A program made the position numbers and the translations under genes. A DNA stretch of 64,000 bases from Callaeas wilsoni (taxonomy: Eukaryota > Chordata > Aves > Passeriformes > Callaeidae), in contig VWPU01014040.1 in assembly GCA_013398955.1 (NCBI GenBank), forward strand, positions 1-64,000, given 5' to 3'. The notes below the pieces were generated by a model. That model was not told where the DNA came from. It was given only the letters and a program-made list of their open reading frames with translations, and made no database searches. Of this stretch, positions 38,566 through 53,308 are shown one piece after another. How positions within the stretch are numbered: the first letter of the stretch is position 1; each line of letters begins with the position of its first letter.

Positions 38566-41500
38566 TCCACAGCTAAAAGTGAAAAAACATTCAAGTTGCC
38601 ATTTTGTTTTCCTGTGGGAATTGTAACATGAAAATCTTTTGCCTCAAAAGTCCTCTGTCAGCTGAATATTCTAATTACATGAAGTTTTTCATCCCCTTTT
38701 TAAGTAAGTGTAGGCCAGTTGAAGTCAATTAGACAGTAGTGGAAAGTATAAAGCACTTGAATTACAACTCTCTGAGAATTACAGTTCCAGTTTGAATCCA
38801 GATATTTTCAGCTCAAAGTGTGAGGATATTTTTCAGGCTCTCTTCCAACAAGTCAGAATCTCATGTGTGTAAAGCAGTCTCTTATAGGAAAAACTTGAGC
38901 TTTGCCATTCAATATAAAATTTGGTTTTCACTTATGTTTGCCAGAAAGCTTTTAAGCAGATGTTTAATGCATCTTAATATAGCTGAATGCATTTCTGCTG
39001 CTGCCAAAGGAATTGTACCCTAGTGTTTTTTGGAAATGGTTGCCTTAATCATGGTTTCCCAAGCCTTCTAAAAGTTCATCATTTGCGTATTCTAAGTTGT
39101 GTCAGTTTTGAGGTTCCAACTAATTTTGATCAGTTGTTGACTCTTTTTAATAACCAGGTAATTTTTCTTTACTATTACACTAAAAAGTATACAAGTGTAG
39201 TTTTTCTGTGCTTTTCAAGTATTAAACTTGAACTTTCTTTGGACTATCCAGAAGATAAAGCAAAACAAAAAGGCAGGAGAAATTGTTTTATTGAACTGCT
39301 CTGTCAAATGGATTCAAACAGATTTAACTGCTCAAAACTTACCATGCATAAGTACACACACTGCAGTACTTTTGACAGCAGGACCTTACTGCCTTGGTGC
39401 TACAGACCAAACATTAAACAAGATGGTTTTATCTTCTAAGGTTTATAAAGAAGCATTTTGTTTGTTGGTTGGAGGATTACATGATTTAAAACATCCAGAA
39501 TGCTGGTATTTTCAGCTGAATAAGAAGGAAAAGAAATACAATTTATTATAGCCTCTCAAACAGTGAAACTCAACTTCTTCATATTCATAAAATAAAATGA
39601 GATTTTTCAGCCCCAGTGTTTGAGGCTGATGAACATGACTCCATGGTTATAATTTACTTTGCATCATACCTAGATATGTTTTACCTGGTTTGAGCCTTTT
39701 AAAAGGACAAGACACCTTCAGCTTCTCAAGCTCATTCCCTGGAGGGCAAGTTTTGAAAAAAATCTTTTCATCTTGAAAGGTTTTAAAGTGGCTCACTGTG
39801 GCAGGAGAAGGCAAACCCTGTCCAGTGCTTGGATTCCCCGCAAGGAATGAAAAGAAAAATTAGAATAATTTTCAACTTATTTTTTTATGGGCAGCAACAT
39901 TGATAAAAGTTAATACAGCTAAGGTTAGAGGACTGTGTGAAAGCAGTGAAAATTTCTTTTCAAGTATTTCTCATGACACACTGAAAGTGCTCATAGCAAC
40001 TATCACCAGGGAGACAAGTGAAATCCTGAAAAACCCTGAGGTCAGATGTGAGCACCAGGAGACATTCCATCTTGATTAACTGGGCTTTGGACCAAACAAT
40101 CCCTTTCCCTCCATTTCAGTGATTTTTTTAAATAGTTGAAGAACACGGTGCCTTAGATTAAAGTAATTCTTCATTGCTGAAAAAAGTTACACAGATTCAG
40201 ACAGTATTACATAAGGCAAGCATGGGGCTGGCGTTGTAATGATGGCAAACCTCAGAGTAAGCTGTCAGGATACCAAATGGTTGTAAAAGTTAGCTGTAAT
40301 GGACATAGTTAATGCATATTAGGCATGAGTCCACAGTCTAACAGCTTGCAGCTTCTTTGCTGCTGTAATGTGTAATGGCCACCTCTTGGAGGCACTGACC
40401 TTTTTTTTCCTTTTTTTAAAAAAAAAAAGCCTCACTTAGTGGGAAATTTGAAGTAACATCGGCAAATTTCTGTTTTGAGTACCATGAGTTGTTAAAAGCA
40501 AAGCCCGGAGATATGCCAAAGAATGTGTTGTTTGTGTTTGTTTTATTCTTAGCTTACAAATTGAGAGGAGGTATTTCACAATACTTTCATGGATATTAAG
40601 TAAGAATTTATATCAGAAATTCAAAATGTGTAATCGGTAAATCCTGGGACAATTTTTCCGTGATTTTTGAAAGGGTAACAGCTGGATCCAAATGACTTTT
40701 TTGTTTATAAGCACTTGAATAGTGGGTATGGCATTCTCTGTGGTAGTTAGGTATTTTACATTTGTTTTTATTTTCTTTCAGTGCTTTCTTGAGAGAGAGT
40801 GCCTTTGCATCTACTTATTCATATCTCTTAGTTGCTCTCTTGTTTTCAAGTTTATATTGCTTCGTCCAGGGCTTCACTCTATTTCATTGCAATAAGTCTT
40901 AATGTATATTGCTGGCTTGAGGTTTATCTGTAAGTTCTGCCAATTTTTTTACTTGGGTTCTGGGAAATGCGTAACGATGGACGTGACACCCTGGCTCACT
41001 CTCCAGCCGGTCACCATCCTCCACTCATCTGACACATCTTCTGTTTTGTGGCCTTTTTATTGCTGCTTTTTAAACCGAGAGCATTAAATAGGCCAACTGG
41101 CATAAAAAGTGGGGATAGCTCTTTTCTGCTATTGATTAACTTACACATGACCACACTTTTTAATTTGTGTGGATAAACAAAAACGAAGCAGCCGGTCCAG
41201 CAGCTCATTCCTTACGTAACATTGCCAAATGAGTCTCTTTGGGCTGCAGCCTGGATCAGTCAGTCTGGCGTGTATTGATGAAACTTAGCAGTAGTGGAAA
41301 GACGTGGCAGCTGTTAGTGTTGTCACTGGCTTCCCGGGTCTGTGGCCTGATGAGCTCTGTGTAAAACAAATGGGTAGAAAAGTCATTGGGGTTTGTTCTG
41401 TAGTGGCAGTATCCTTTACATTCAGAAATAAATCAGATCTCACTGTAGTGACTGCTGTATTTAAGTTTCTGCTAAGAGAATCTTCAAGATTGCTTATGCT

Positions 41501-44500
41501 GCTGTTAACAAAAGGTTGCAGACCATGCTGTTTGAATGCTGATGCACTTCAGCTGCTGCGGCCTTCCTGATGCCCCCATAAATGCCCCAACAAGCTGATA
41601 GGATTTTGCAGTTTCTGAGGAGCAGTCACCAAGCGGCTCTGCTGGCTGCAGTCCTGCTGAACCCATGGCAGACACTGAACACGAGCCTCCAGTGGGGACA
41701 TGGTGCTTTGTACAGGAGTCACCTGTCCAGGTGAGGCCAGCCCAGGCAGGAACAGCAGTGAGGTTGGCAAGAGGATGGCAGAGGGGTGAAGGTCTGTGTA
41801 GGAACCAATGACAACTAGTGCCATGTTCCTAGAAGGCTGGGATACATCTGCTTTCCTTGGGATGGTGGTTGTAAGAAGAAAACATAATAGAATAGCAGAA
41901 TGCCTTCTTACAGAATGGACCAGATCAAATGTCTGAGTCTTGTATCACTTCCCCAGTGTCAGGATGACGTGTAATGCTAGAGACATTTTTATGCCCATGG
42001 TTGCAGAGTTAATACCAAAGGATTTATGGCATTTTCCGCTAGATTTCGTGCTTATACATCTACATTATGCAATTTCGGTATACCAAAAAAAATCAGTGTA
42101 GTTCAGAGCTGTTAATGTCTACAAGGGATGTCTTCATTTTAAATTAGCAGACTACCCCTAATATTTAAAATTTTGCCTTAAAACACATAATTAAGTGCCT
42201 TTCAAATGCTGCTGACACTGTCATAATTGTGTTGTATGATATCCCTAGCTGCCTTTGTGCTGATCTTGGTTTCAGCTTAGAACAAGGCTGAAACTTCTCA
42301 CTGAAGTTAATGATGCTCTTAAATCTACACCACCTTAATTCAAGCCTAGTAAATGATTGGAAAATTTTCAAGGAAAGAATTGATTTTGTTCCAGAAATCT
42401 AGATGTTTTTAATGCTGACCTTTCATGCTCTGTGAAAGAACAAACTGATTTGACCTTAATTTTTAATTTATGTCAAACTTAAAAAAAAAAAATCTGAGTT
42501 TTCCATACCTTCTATGTCATTTGCAGAGCTTTGGGGTTTGGCTTATAGGAATGGATTGTTTGGTTTGCCCTGGGCATTCATAGTAGAACTGCAAAACACA
42601 GGAGCCGGAAATAGCTTTTCATGAGACTTCTATAAACGCCTCTAATATGCCTTTTATAATGATACCCCTGCCCAGTCTAAGCAAATAAATAGCATGACAT
42701 TTGCTGAGAAATACATCTTGTACCATTTAATCTTTTAGCTTCATAAGAAAATGCTCATGAAAAGAATGCAGAGTTGCATAAGAATATGTTGTTTGCTCTC
42801 AATAATGGGAGGAAATGCTTGTGACTTAATAGACATATTTTATTTTACCAGTAGTGATGGTGGAAGTATGTTCTGTGAGATGACAGTCTTCTCATACAAC
42901 AGAGGAAAATAAATCTTTCATTTCACTAACTTGCTCGTAAGACATCAATCTACTTGGCAGGGTTATAAGATTCAGGGAATCTCAAGATGAAAAGAACTGG
43001 GTTGGATGGTTAACTCTGCCTTTTAAGTATTTGATTCTTTTCTGCCTTGATTCTTAATGGGGAGAACATGGTAATTGTGCAATCAAAAAGTACTGGGCTG
43101 TCAGTGTCACCTTATTGATTAATTTATAACCATTACAAATTACTGAGTTAATTGCATAGATTAGATTATTTATATGTTCCCAATTCTGATGGCAAAAGCG
43201 ATAGTTTTGACTTTGGAAGATTGCTTTTGTTTGGATTTACAAGCTGTAGCTCAAGCATTCTTCTTCACATTGGTTTACACTGGAGTCTTGCTAGTTAGTT
43301 CACCTCCACGCTTTATTTATACCAGACTTCATTCTGGTTGTATGCTCACTTTGCTGGCTTTAAATGGTGTTATTATGGCTCAGTGACTGCCACAAAATGC
43401 ACATCCTGAAAAATCTTGATTGCTGGGTGGGCAGCAGCCTGCCTGTGCCTTCCTGGCATCTGCAGTTATGCTCTGTCTGAGCAGGAGGTCTTGAATCCTC
43501 TCCATCTCCGGAAGGAAGCTTGAAACTCTCCCACTCTTAGGCGGGACCCCAAGTTTCAGTCCTCCGATGATAGGTTGTGGTTTCCTCACCAAGCCTAATT
43601 TATTCCCTAGACAGTGTAATTTTGGTCTTTTTGGAGCAAAAACACTCTGGATTTAGAACAAAACCTGTACTATGTAAGCTTTGGCTTTGAAAACAGTAAA
43701 GTGGTTTAAATGCAGTGCATGTTTACTAAAGGTTTAGCCAGCCCTGGATGATCTCAGATCCCTCTTTGGAGCTTCCCTCTTTGCTACATTTCTTGGAATG
43801 GTTACACTTGGGAACCTCTGTCAGCTCCTCCACTCATTGCAGCAGTGCCCTATTTATCCTGTCAGGTAAGCCTTTGGTCTGCTTGTGCCAGCTTGTGTAA
43901 GGCAACACTGTACCTAACTGGAGACAGAGAAAGCTAATTCCTTGAGACTAACAGCTTGGCCCATTGTATTTCAGTGTTTGCTCTTCCCACAGCCCCATTG
44001 AATTTCAGCTTTAAGGCGTACTGCTCTATTAGATGATGCTGAGTTAGGGAGTCTCAACAACTGGCTTAGGTGCAATGTCTTACCTATTTGTTTGCATAGC
44101 AGCCTTCTTATTCATAGCTTTATTGTGTATCATTTCTGTTTCACAGCTTTTAGTATCCGTCTTTTGAATTATGGCTGATATATTGATATTTGTTACTCCA
44201 GGGGCAGAATACAATCCTATTATGGCATTTCTATTAAGTGTGCTGGACTCAAACAACACAATGTGTTTTTCTTTATAACTACTTTGCAAAATCTGTGCTA
44301 CTTCTGTCTTTGTCGAAACAAAGAGTGATCTCTGCATCTACTGCAATTTTTTGAGACCTATGTCTACTGGTAAACTGCTTCCATCATCTCCAATAAAATG
44401 GACCTTAATAACCATTGGAAGGAGCCACTCATAACAAAAGCATAAACGCAGCTAGAACAGAACATGACAAAATCACAGTGAAATGTATGATACACTAATG

Positions 44501-47500
44501 TTAAGTAGGGAAGAATTAATGAGGAACTTGACTGCTTTGAGTTAAACTATTGGTGACTCCAAAATGACAAATAACTCATTAGTGAGCTACAATTGAAAAA
44601 AATTTAAAAGGTGAAGGAGGAGAAGGAAAGTGAGTTGACAAGCTGACTACACAAGGGGAAAAGAGGCTGAGGAGATGATACCTTGAGAGAGTTAATAGAG
44701 CACTCACTGAGGTAGGACCTCAGTTTCATCCTGCCATGGCTGGTGGTTGTGGTTAAATCTGTTGTATCAGGTCTCTGCAGATCTGGATTTCTTTCTCAAC
44801 TCAGCTGCATGGTTTGAACAGTGTAAAGTAGGGATGGTACTTTCTTTGTGATTCTACTGATGGTAAACTTTGGGAGAAGGTTGTATGTTACTCTGTATTT
44901 GCAGATCATTTAGCACAGTGGGATTTCTTCTCCGCTGGGGTTTCTGGGAGCTTTTATACTTAAGGAATAAAATATTTTTATCTACTTCAGTTATTAAACT
45001 ATGCACATCTTCCAAAAAAATGAAGACGACAGCTAAGTTTTCTTGTGCCGTGGAAATAAACTTAATACACTTAGCTTTTGTATTTAAATATACACTTGGT
45101 ACTGAAGAGCATAAGGCTTGAATGGAAATATCCCACCAAATCTTTTACACTCAAAACCTGCTTTGAAAGACAAAGGGGTTTTTTTCGTCCTCTAATGTGG
45201 AAAGAGTTAGGCTTAAATGATACGCATGAATCTCATTTAAAAAATGACATCAAGATGCTGTCAGTATCAGTGCACTCCCAGAGTATTCACATGGAAGATG
45301 TTCTTTGCAGGGGGCACTGACTAATCAGGTGGGCTATAGTTTTTTTCCAATTGACCAGTTGACAGAACTAGGCAAAACTTTCTAATTACAGAGTGCAGTA
45401 GAAATCTTCCAGGGGATTAGAGTGAAATCAAGCTTCTCTTGTAAGTATCAGCATTCTCTAGAGAAAGCCTCTTGCTGATGTGCTGTGCTGTTACCTAACA
45501 CAATACTTGGAGCTTCTGTGTTGGGCTTCGTGATTCTCCAGTTATAGCTGACCCCTTTGAAATACGATGTTTCCTGTAGAAAATCAGCTCCTAGCTGGTA
45601 AAAATCATTGAGATGTAGAAGTTATTTGAGTGTCTTTCTTCTTCCACTTTTAATATCTGATTGTATTCAACAGTTGTCCCTGAGGTACCTGTGGCTGTGC
45701 TACTTCCTCATACGTGAGGTAATAACTTGGATTTGTTGACAGTGAATGTTCCGGTGTTAAGTGTATTCTGTCTTCAGCAAGTTCCAAAGAGCGTACGGTT
45801 GGTTGATAGTAACTGATGTGTTCACATCTGTGATTCTCAATCTCCTTTCTTGTCACTTTTTGCATAGGAAAAAGAAAGGTAATGATGATCGTAGTGTTGA
45901 TGGCCAGAGGCAAGACCTAGTTCTGGGTGTTACTAGACCTTGTGAAGTTGAACTTGTTTCTCTACCAGGTGTGAAGGTGAAGAACCACAAGTGAGGACTT
46001 ATCTCCTTCAGCAAAGGTGGCAGTAGAACTGGCTTTGGTTTCATTGATGCAAAATTGGATCTTAAGTGAACAGTAGTTTCTTCATTCTTACATGTTTGTC
46101 TTGGCTTTAGTTGTCATTATTTTCTGAACTTAAATTTTTTAATAATAATTCGTGAAGCTGTTTAAAAAACCCAAACATCAAAACACAATGAGAACTGTAA
46201 CCGTCTTTGAAATGTTGAAAGAATCATGCACTGGATTTGTACTGAACTGTCAGTGGTGCCTTTTGCAAGACCTGTTGTGTCTCTGAATTGCTTGTCTTGG
46301 ATCTTAACAGGAAAACTGAGATGCTTAGGTGATCTGTTGAGAGATTAACTAAATCCTAACGCATGAAAAAATTTACTCTTCCTAAAGGTAAACTTTCAAC
46401 AAAAGAAACCATTACCATTTTAATTATTCTGGATTTATGTACTCTATTTTTTTAATATAAGAATGTCAACATAGTGCTGCCTGGGACACTTGGAAGTCTG
46501 GCTTTTTGCTCGCATTGCATCACGCTGACACATAGGTCTGTTAAAAGCCAAATATTTCTGTTTGCAGTCTGGAGCCCCCTCTTCTTGAAGTGGATTTGGG
46601 GAGCATAGCCTTCTCCTTTTTGTGGGGGTCGGGCTTTCCTGAGTCATTGACCAACTGAAGAGTGAGCGTGCGTTTCACTGGAAGTGCCTGTAGCCCCACT
46701 GTGCCAGCATAACTGCGTTACTCGTGTTGAAAATGTACGTCTCTTCACAGGGTTCTGGCTGCGTAAGAAATTTTTATATTGTGTGTGAAGGTTTTTGTTG
46801 TGGTAACTGTCAGTGGGATTTGATGACACCACTGCTATGAGCATCAGAAATAAATTATGGTTTAGAAAATGGGCATCACTTTAGCATTGCAGTTCATGCT
46901 TGCTTTTCTGACTTCCTCAGTATAGTGGAATTCTACAAACACAATTACACTGACATAGTAAGAAGCTCTCTTAAAATTTGAGGTTCTTAAATATGCAAAT
47001 ACCCATCAGCGTTCCAGTTTGCCTCTCTTCAACCTAGTTCCCATTTTCCTCTTAAAAACTTCAAATGGTGATTTGTTTTCTCTCAGCATAAAAGGAACTT
47101 CCATGTTTGTATTCCTTTATCCTTCAGATTGTTGTCCTATTTTCCCAAGTAAAGATGTACCACGAGATCCTGCTGTGTCCGTCTGTTCTGCTGCCTGCTC
47201 TCCTCTCTCCAGCACCTTTTCAGCTGGAGGGCAGATCTCAGCCACACAGGTCAGGGGGTCAGGAGTTTGAGAGACAGGATGCCCCGAGGGCCTTTGCAAT
47301 ATGCATGGCTGGCTGTAGAAAGGAGGGTTTATTCCTGTTTCAGCTGAGGAGTGTACTAATTAGCTCATCTTTCATTAGCTATCAGGAGATAGAAGCAAAC
47401 AGGTTACATCACTTCTGCTTTTATTTTTCCCTTTCCTCTGCCCTTGCCTGTACTTTTTGCCATTTGTTTCCCCTCTCTGAACAATGCCACTCTCTTGGGA

Positions 47501-47992
47501 GATCCTGTTGTTTGTCATCCTGTTATTTTGACCAATACTCTGTCTTCGCTCCACAGCTGCTTATCTTTTGAACTTTGCTTGCCTAAAAATTATTGAAGAT
47601 GCTGCAGGGAAACCAGCTGGGAGTCAGAAAAGTCATTGAAGCTGTGAGGTCTGTCAGGAAACCCAGGTTGTACTATGGGGGTTCTCTGTTGCAAGGCTGC
47701 AACCAGTGGAAAGTCTAATCCCGCCATCCTTTACTTGAGTAACTAATCCTAGTTTCTATGGTCAGGCTCTTGGAAACCAGCAGAAGCTATCTGTGTTTGT
47801 AAAGATTGCTGGACCAAGTCTTTATTTTGAGAGAAAGATAAATTGTTTCTTGCCTTTGAAACTGATGCCAGCAGAAGCAGACTGCACACACTGAGAAAAA
47901 AGTTGTACTTTGGGAAGCTAATCGCTTGAATGTTCAACACATGGCTAAGTAGTAAACTTTAAGCAGATTATGTTTCACTGAATTGTTTTCCC

Positions 47993-48010
47993 TGGTTGGT
48001 TGGTTGGTTG
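47993..48010. repeat. (TGGT)n microsatellite
   Basis: Four tandem TGGT units with a partial fifth. Confidence 0.85.
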
Positions 48011-51000
48011 TTTTTTAATGTCAAATATATCACAATGTAATTTATGAAGACATGCCTTCAAGTAGAACCACAAACACTTATAGGGACACTTGCTTCAGAC
48101 AACATATGGCAAATCCTATGAATTATGCACAGCCAACATACGGAGAATGGAGACAGCCTAAGGAAATGATTAGACCTGTTATCGTAGCAGTGACTGTGCA
48201 TTATTTTCACTTGAGTGGGAAAAATGGAGTTTTATTCTAGGTTGGGGCCAAGATTGTTACTGCCAGGTGGAATATATTAACATGAATATGAATATTTAAT
48301 GGTTTCTAGGAAATGTGGTAGCTTAGTTTTCTTCTGTGCTAAACCATGTTTTTGATGTAGTTGCTGGAGTCTTGTTGCAAGAGTAGCAGCATAAAAACAG
48401 ATCTCAGTTTTTGTGAGTGTATTATTCTAAAACATAAGTTACACACCAGCAAATATCCCACACCAGATGGGTGGCTTTTATCAAGTTTGTATTTACCAAT
48501 TCCTGCTTTTCTGGTTCTGAAGAGTAGATTTTGTGTTTTTACACTCAGGTTAATTGCATTGTTCCACCAACAGGATTTGTTCATCCTCCAGTGGAAATGC
48601 TATTAGTAAAATGCTGATAATGCAGAGTTTGGACTCTTCTGGGGTGAAAGGCCCAAATGTTTTTAATTTAAATCCTGGCTCTGCTTCTGAGGGTGATCAG
48701 ATGTCTTCTGTAGCATCTACTTCCTGAAAAAAACACCTAAAACTGGCTTGTCACACTACAGCGTAGCCTGCAGCACTTCACTGAAACTCTGAAAGTGCCC
48801 ATGGACATTTGGCCCAGCTGTAGAAGTCAGTACTGGGTGGCCTCACTGTTCCTGAAATTTCTATTACCGTTAAAAAGAAATCTGGAGATGACATTTTAAG
48901 TTTAGATGGTTCCAGTTTGCATTACAGAATTGAGCACCTTCTGAAGTTTCATCTGTGTGATTCAAGTATTTCAAAACCAAAGAAACAAAATTCATGCAAA
49001 AAAAATTACCTTCTTTTGCACCTCAGGGTTTCTAGCCAGACCTGCTGTACACTGGCAGCCTGACAGAAGTTTAAGCACCAGACTGCTGCTCTCAAGCCTA
49101 TCTGGAAAGCACTTGTGCCATCCATTATCACCTCTTTTCTGACAGTGTTAGCCATTTAATTCTTCCCAGATGACCGATACTTAAATAAGTTTTCTTCAGG
49201 CTCTTAATTAGATATGTTTTCATCTCTCTTTCTCCTAGCCAGCCTCCTAGGAAGTGCTGTGTGATGATAATGAGCTGAATCAGAATCCTTACTCAATGTT
49301 AACAGTCCTACTCTTACCACTTTTGCTTTCAGCACTCTATATAGTAGGTATATGAACATATGTTTGCTAAAGATAATAAAGCGTTTAGTTTTTTACACTG
49401 TAAATCCATAAAACTCATATGATTCCATATCAAACGTTGATAATGCTTTCTGGCTTTACTTTTCCTGAAGATATCTGTCAGAGCACATATAATAGCTTTC
49501 ACTATGGAGTATTCACTGGTGCTTCACAACATGTATATGCAAAAAAATTACAGAACAGCTTTTACCTCTTTGTGGAGGAAGAAGCGTAAATGGTAAGAAG
49601 TGCTTCAGTCAAATGATGAACAACATTATTAGTTTCAGAAGAGGAAATTTCCAGGTAGATCTTCATGTCCTTGTGTCTAGGCCATATGGTGAAAGGTATT
49701 TATCTGACTGATTGTCTTTCTGAAAATTCAGGTCAACTTCCTTTACAAGGAGTTGGAATGAACATGACTCTTCTCTGTTTGAAACTATCAAGATCTTCAA
49801 GATCTAGAGCAGTGCTACCTTTCTCTGTCTAGGTTTATGTTAAGGCATTTGTGCCAATAATGATGTGCAAGACTGATAGATTCGGATTTCCCATCCAGCT
49901 GTAAATGATGTGAGTCTTAAAAGATGTGGAATTTATTAAGCGTGATGCCTCTAAAATTTGAGATCCTACAAGTCTGGATGTTTTCAGAGTTTTATTACAA
50001 ATCTGGAGTCTGGGATCCTGGATGGTTTTGCTTTCTTGTTCCTCATATCAGCATCTGTAGAAATGAACATCTACACTACAGGAAGATCAGGTCATTCTGC
50101 CTTTTAGTGTATTGAACAAAATCCATGTACAGTCAAAATTCAGCATAACATTTGAAAGACCGAAAATCAGAATAGAATATCTCAATAATGTCTTTTAAAA
50201 AGCTCTGACCAATCAGTCTTCTCCTCTGTTATGTTTAGTGAGGTCAAGATTTTCTAAGAGAAAATTTATTTCAATGTCTTTTCGACCACCATCGCTTTTG
50301 TCTGTTGCTCTGAGGCTCCTGCTGAGCTCTGACTAGCCTTAATTCTGGATCTCTTAACATAGATAAGAGTTTCTAAAATGGGATTGTGCCTTTATCGTAA
50401 CATTTCATATTAAATACCCTGATTGTTATAAAAAATACATACAAGTTTTAGGATGTAAAGATGCAATGGACTTGGAAGTAAGCGAACAGAAAGCTTATTT
50501 GTACAATGGCACAATGACCTAAGAGCTAACCCTGCAGCTCTGCTGACTGCTACAGTGCAAGTCACCAGACAGGCTTGTAATCACAAAAATGGCCTTTTCC
50601 TTTTGAAGGAAATATGTTTTTCCTCTATGGGAGGCAATGAGAGTAGCACCCTACCTTTTAGAGGCACTTTTTAATTGAGAGTCACAGATGGCTTTATTTC
50701 TGTGAGTCTGAGGATTTGAACTTCACCTTAGGGATTTTCCACAATACTTTCTCCACTCCAAAAAATGAAATCACCTTATTGAGTTTCTTCAGACAAGCTG
50801 AAAAGTTTCAGGAGGACAGTTTAATAATAAATCTTACTTGTAAATCAGAATTGTCTTTAACTGCTGCTTTTCGTCTCACTTACATATGCACCAAATCTTT
50901 TCCAGATCAGACAGCATTTTTCAGACAGGAAGCAGAAAATGCTAAGGCAACTTCTTACTATTCAAAAACAGTCATTTAAATTTTTAGTTAGAATTTTGGA

Positions 51001-51160
51001 CTCGCACCCAGTATAATACAGAATAACTACAACTTCACTTGGAGCCCTCAAAGATGAGTAAAGTTACAAATGAGCAAATCATACTGTAAATGAAGATGGG
51101 TTGAAATACTGCCAAACAGTTTACTTCAGATATTTTTATGTGACTGTTGTCTAGTTGTGT

Positions 51161-51190
51161 CCTTCCTGCCTGCCTCCCTGCCTCCCTCCA
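51161..51190. repeat. Pyrimidine-rich (CCTGC/CCTCC)n run
   Basis: CCTGCCTGCCTCCCTGCCTC-type sequence: an imperfect pyrimidine-rich tandem run of about 30 bases. Confidence 0.75.
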
Positions 51191-52265
51191 TCTTTCTTGT
51201 TTTCAGGCTATTTGCCATCTGAAATAGAACCTCTTGCACTCTTCTCAACAGTAGCACTTACTTCCTCCAGTAGCCCCAGCTGCTGGAAGTAGATGTAGAG
51301 AGCTGTAAGGCTCTCCTGCTTGTGATCTTGGACAATAAACTGCCAGTGACTAACGCAGATGTTTATTTTGCACACTGAAGGCAGCATTGCACACAATTTC
51401 CTCTTTATCCTACAGATGGCTGCATATTTGAATTGTAGAAATGGGCTTCTTGACACCCAGAACGTTTTCCTTAAGGAGCAGAAGGAAGTTATTAGTATGC
51501 AGACTCACAGCAGAGTTTTTAAATGAGATGTTTCAAAAGTACTACTACTATGCAGGTAAACATGTCTCCTGTTTTCTCTCTAATCAGATTGTTCACTCCT
51601 CCTGGGTTTCTTTTGCCATCAAAGCCAGGCATTGTCTGGCAGCATGCTATGGGGTCAAGCCTGTTGCTCGCAGGAGGACCTGGTTTGGGTGTGAGAACCG
51701 CTCTCACGGCTCCTTATGCTGCTGCTCAGTCATTTCCTAAGTGCTGTGCCCTTGATTCCTCTGGTGGGACCTCAGACAAGCCCTCCTCCCCAAGCCTGCC
51801 TTAGTTCCCCAGACACTGCACCAGCATACGTGTAGCTGCCTCACTTCATACAGTGCTTTCTTAAAGACAGTGTAGAAGTTCACTGTGATATTAATTGTAT
51901 GTTGTTTTAATAAGAGCGACCTCTGTGAGTCACAGCAGGTGAGCACCTGTAGCTTGAAGGCTCTCGTTAACCACAGGAGACTAAAATAGAGTCCTGATGG
52001 TGGGGAACAGCTGAGGAAGGGGAATTGATTGTGAACTCCCACAGTGAGATGTACCATAATCTCTGTAGCCCTTAGGTCCCTTGTGCCTGACTTCCTTAAG
52101 GTCAGCAGAAGAAAAGAAGATACTCTGATCATCTCAACACCTTTTCTTCCCTGCTGCAGTGTATATGGAGTGACAAAACCACTTTTTCTTCCACAGTATA
52201 TGATGGCAGCAAGAGGAGAGAGATCCTGCCATCTTTTTCACACCCTGGCAGCAGACAGGCAGGAA

Positions 52266-52281
52266 GAGATGAGATGAGATG
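52266..52281. repeat. (GAGAT)n pentanucleotide microsatellite
   Basis: Three perfect GAGAT units in tandem. Confidence 0.8.
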
Positions 52282-53308
52282 TCCAAGCCTTCTCCTCAGC
52301 CCTCACCATGCCCAGTAGCCTGAGAAAAGCCAAGGAGGAAAAAACGAGGGGGAGGATAAGGAACTGAAAAGTGAGCATCCAAGATAGATAACCGTGTCTT
52401 TGTAGCACAAAAAGGAGAGGACATGAGGGATAGGAAAAATATCACTGAGATGGGATCGGCGGTGTAACACCACCTGGCACTTGGCTGTTTGGAATATGGT
52501 AGATCTGAGCTGGGGGTCTGTCACATGGTCCGCTTTGATGACCAGCAGCCAGTGTGAGGTTGTGACAGTCACCTGGAAACAACAGCAGTGAATCCTTGAG
52601 GAAAACATTTAGGTCAAAAGATTAGAGGGTGAAATGCTTTTCAGTCTCTTGGCTTTTGATCCCTGTACATTTCACTCCTAGTTAGTTTTCTCTTTTCATT
52701 TACAGCATTGATTCACCTAGAGTCTTTGATCTTCTGTTGGGGAGTATGTTTTTAACATGTCAACAAAACCCTCCAAAACCCATAAAGTGCAAGTCACAGG
52801 ATGACTCCCTCTGGCTTGAAGATTGACTGAGTTGTAGTTGGTGGTGTTTATTTAAGATTGAAAATGATAGAGGAAATCAAGCTAGGCCAGCTGAACTCTG
52901 CAGAGAGGCAGTTCTGAATAGATTATCACCCCATTAGAGTTTCTCATTCTGCCATAGTTCTGGGCTTGTCATTACTGTGGTTTTGTAGCTATCATCTTAC
53001 ACCTGGAAAGCATTAGCACAGGATTCAGTTCCTTGTAGAATCCCTTCAAATGCATTTGTTTGTGGAAGTAAGTTATCTGTTGCATTTGATGTGACATAAT
53101 AATTATAATTCCTTTCTCCTGAGACAACTCCTTATTTTGTTCTTATGAATGCTTTTTTGCCACAGCATTCCCTTTCTGATATGTTTATTTTATAGTTATA
53201 AGTCCCTTTAAACAAAGGGATATTTGGTTTTGTTCTTTATTTAATTGCCATAATTACACTCTTTCCTGACTAATATGTTTATAGGCATTCATAACTTCTT
53301 TTGTGTTA

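Noticed and set aside
47107..47571. 154-codon plus-strand ORF, the longest outside the promoter and repeats.
   Set aside because: It is Ser/Leu/Cys-rich with no recognisable domain, and its length is driven by a pyrimidine-rich stretch that lacks stops. No splice or promoter context supports it.
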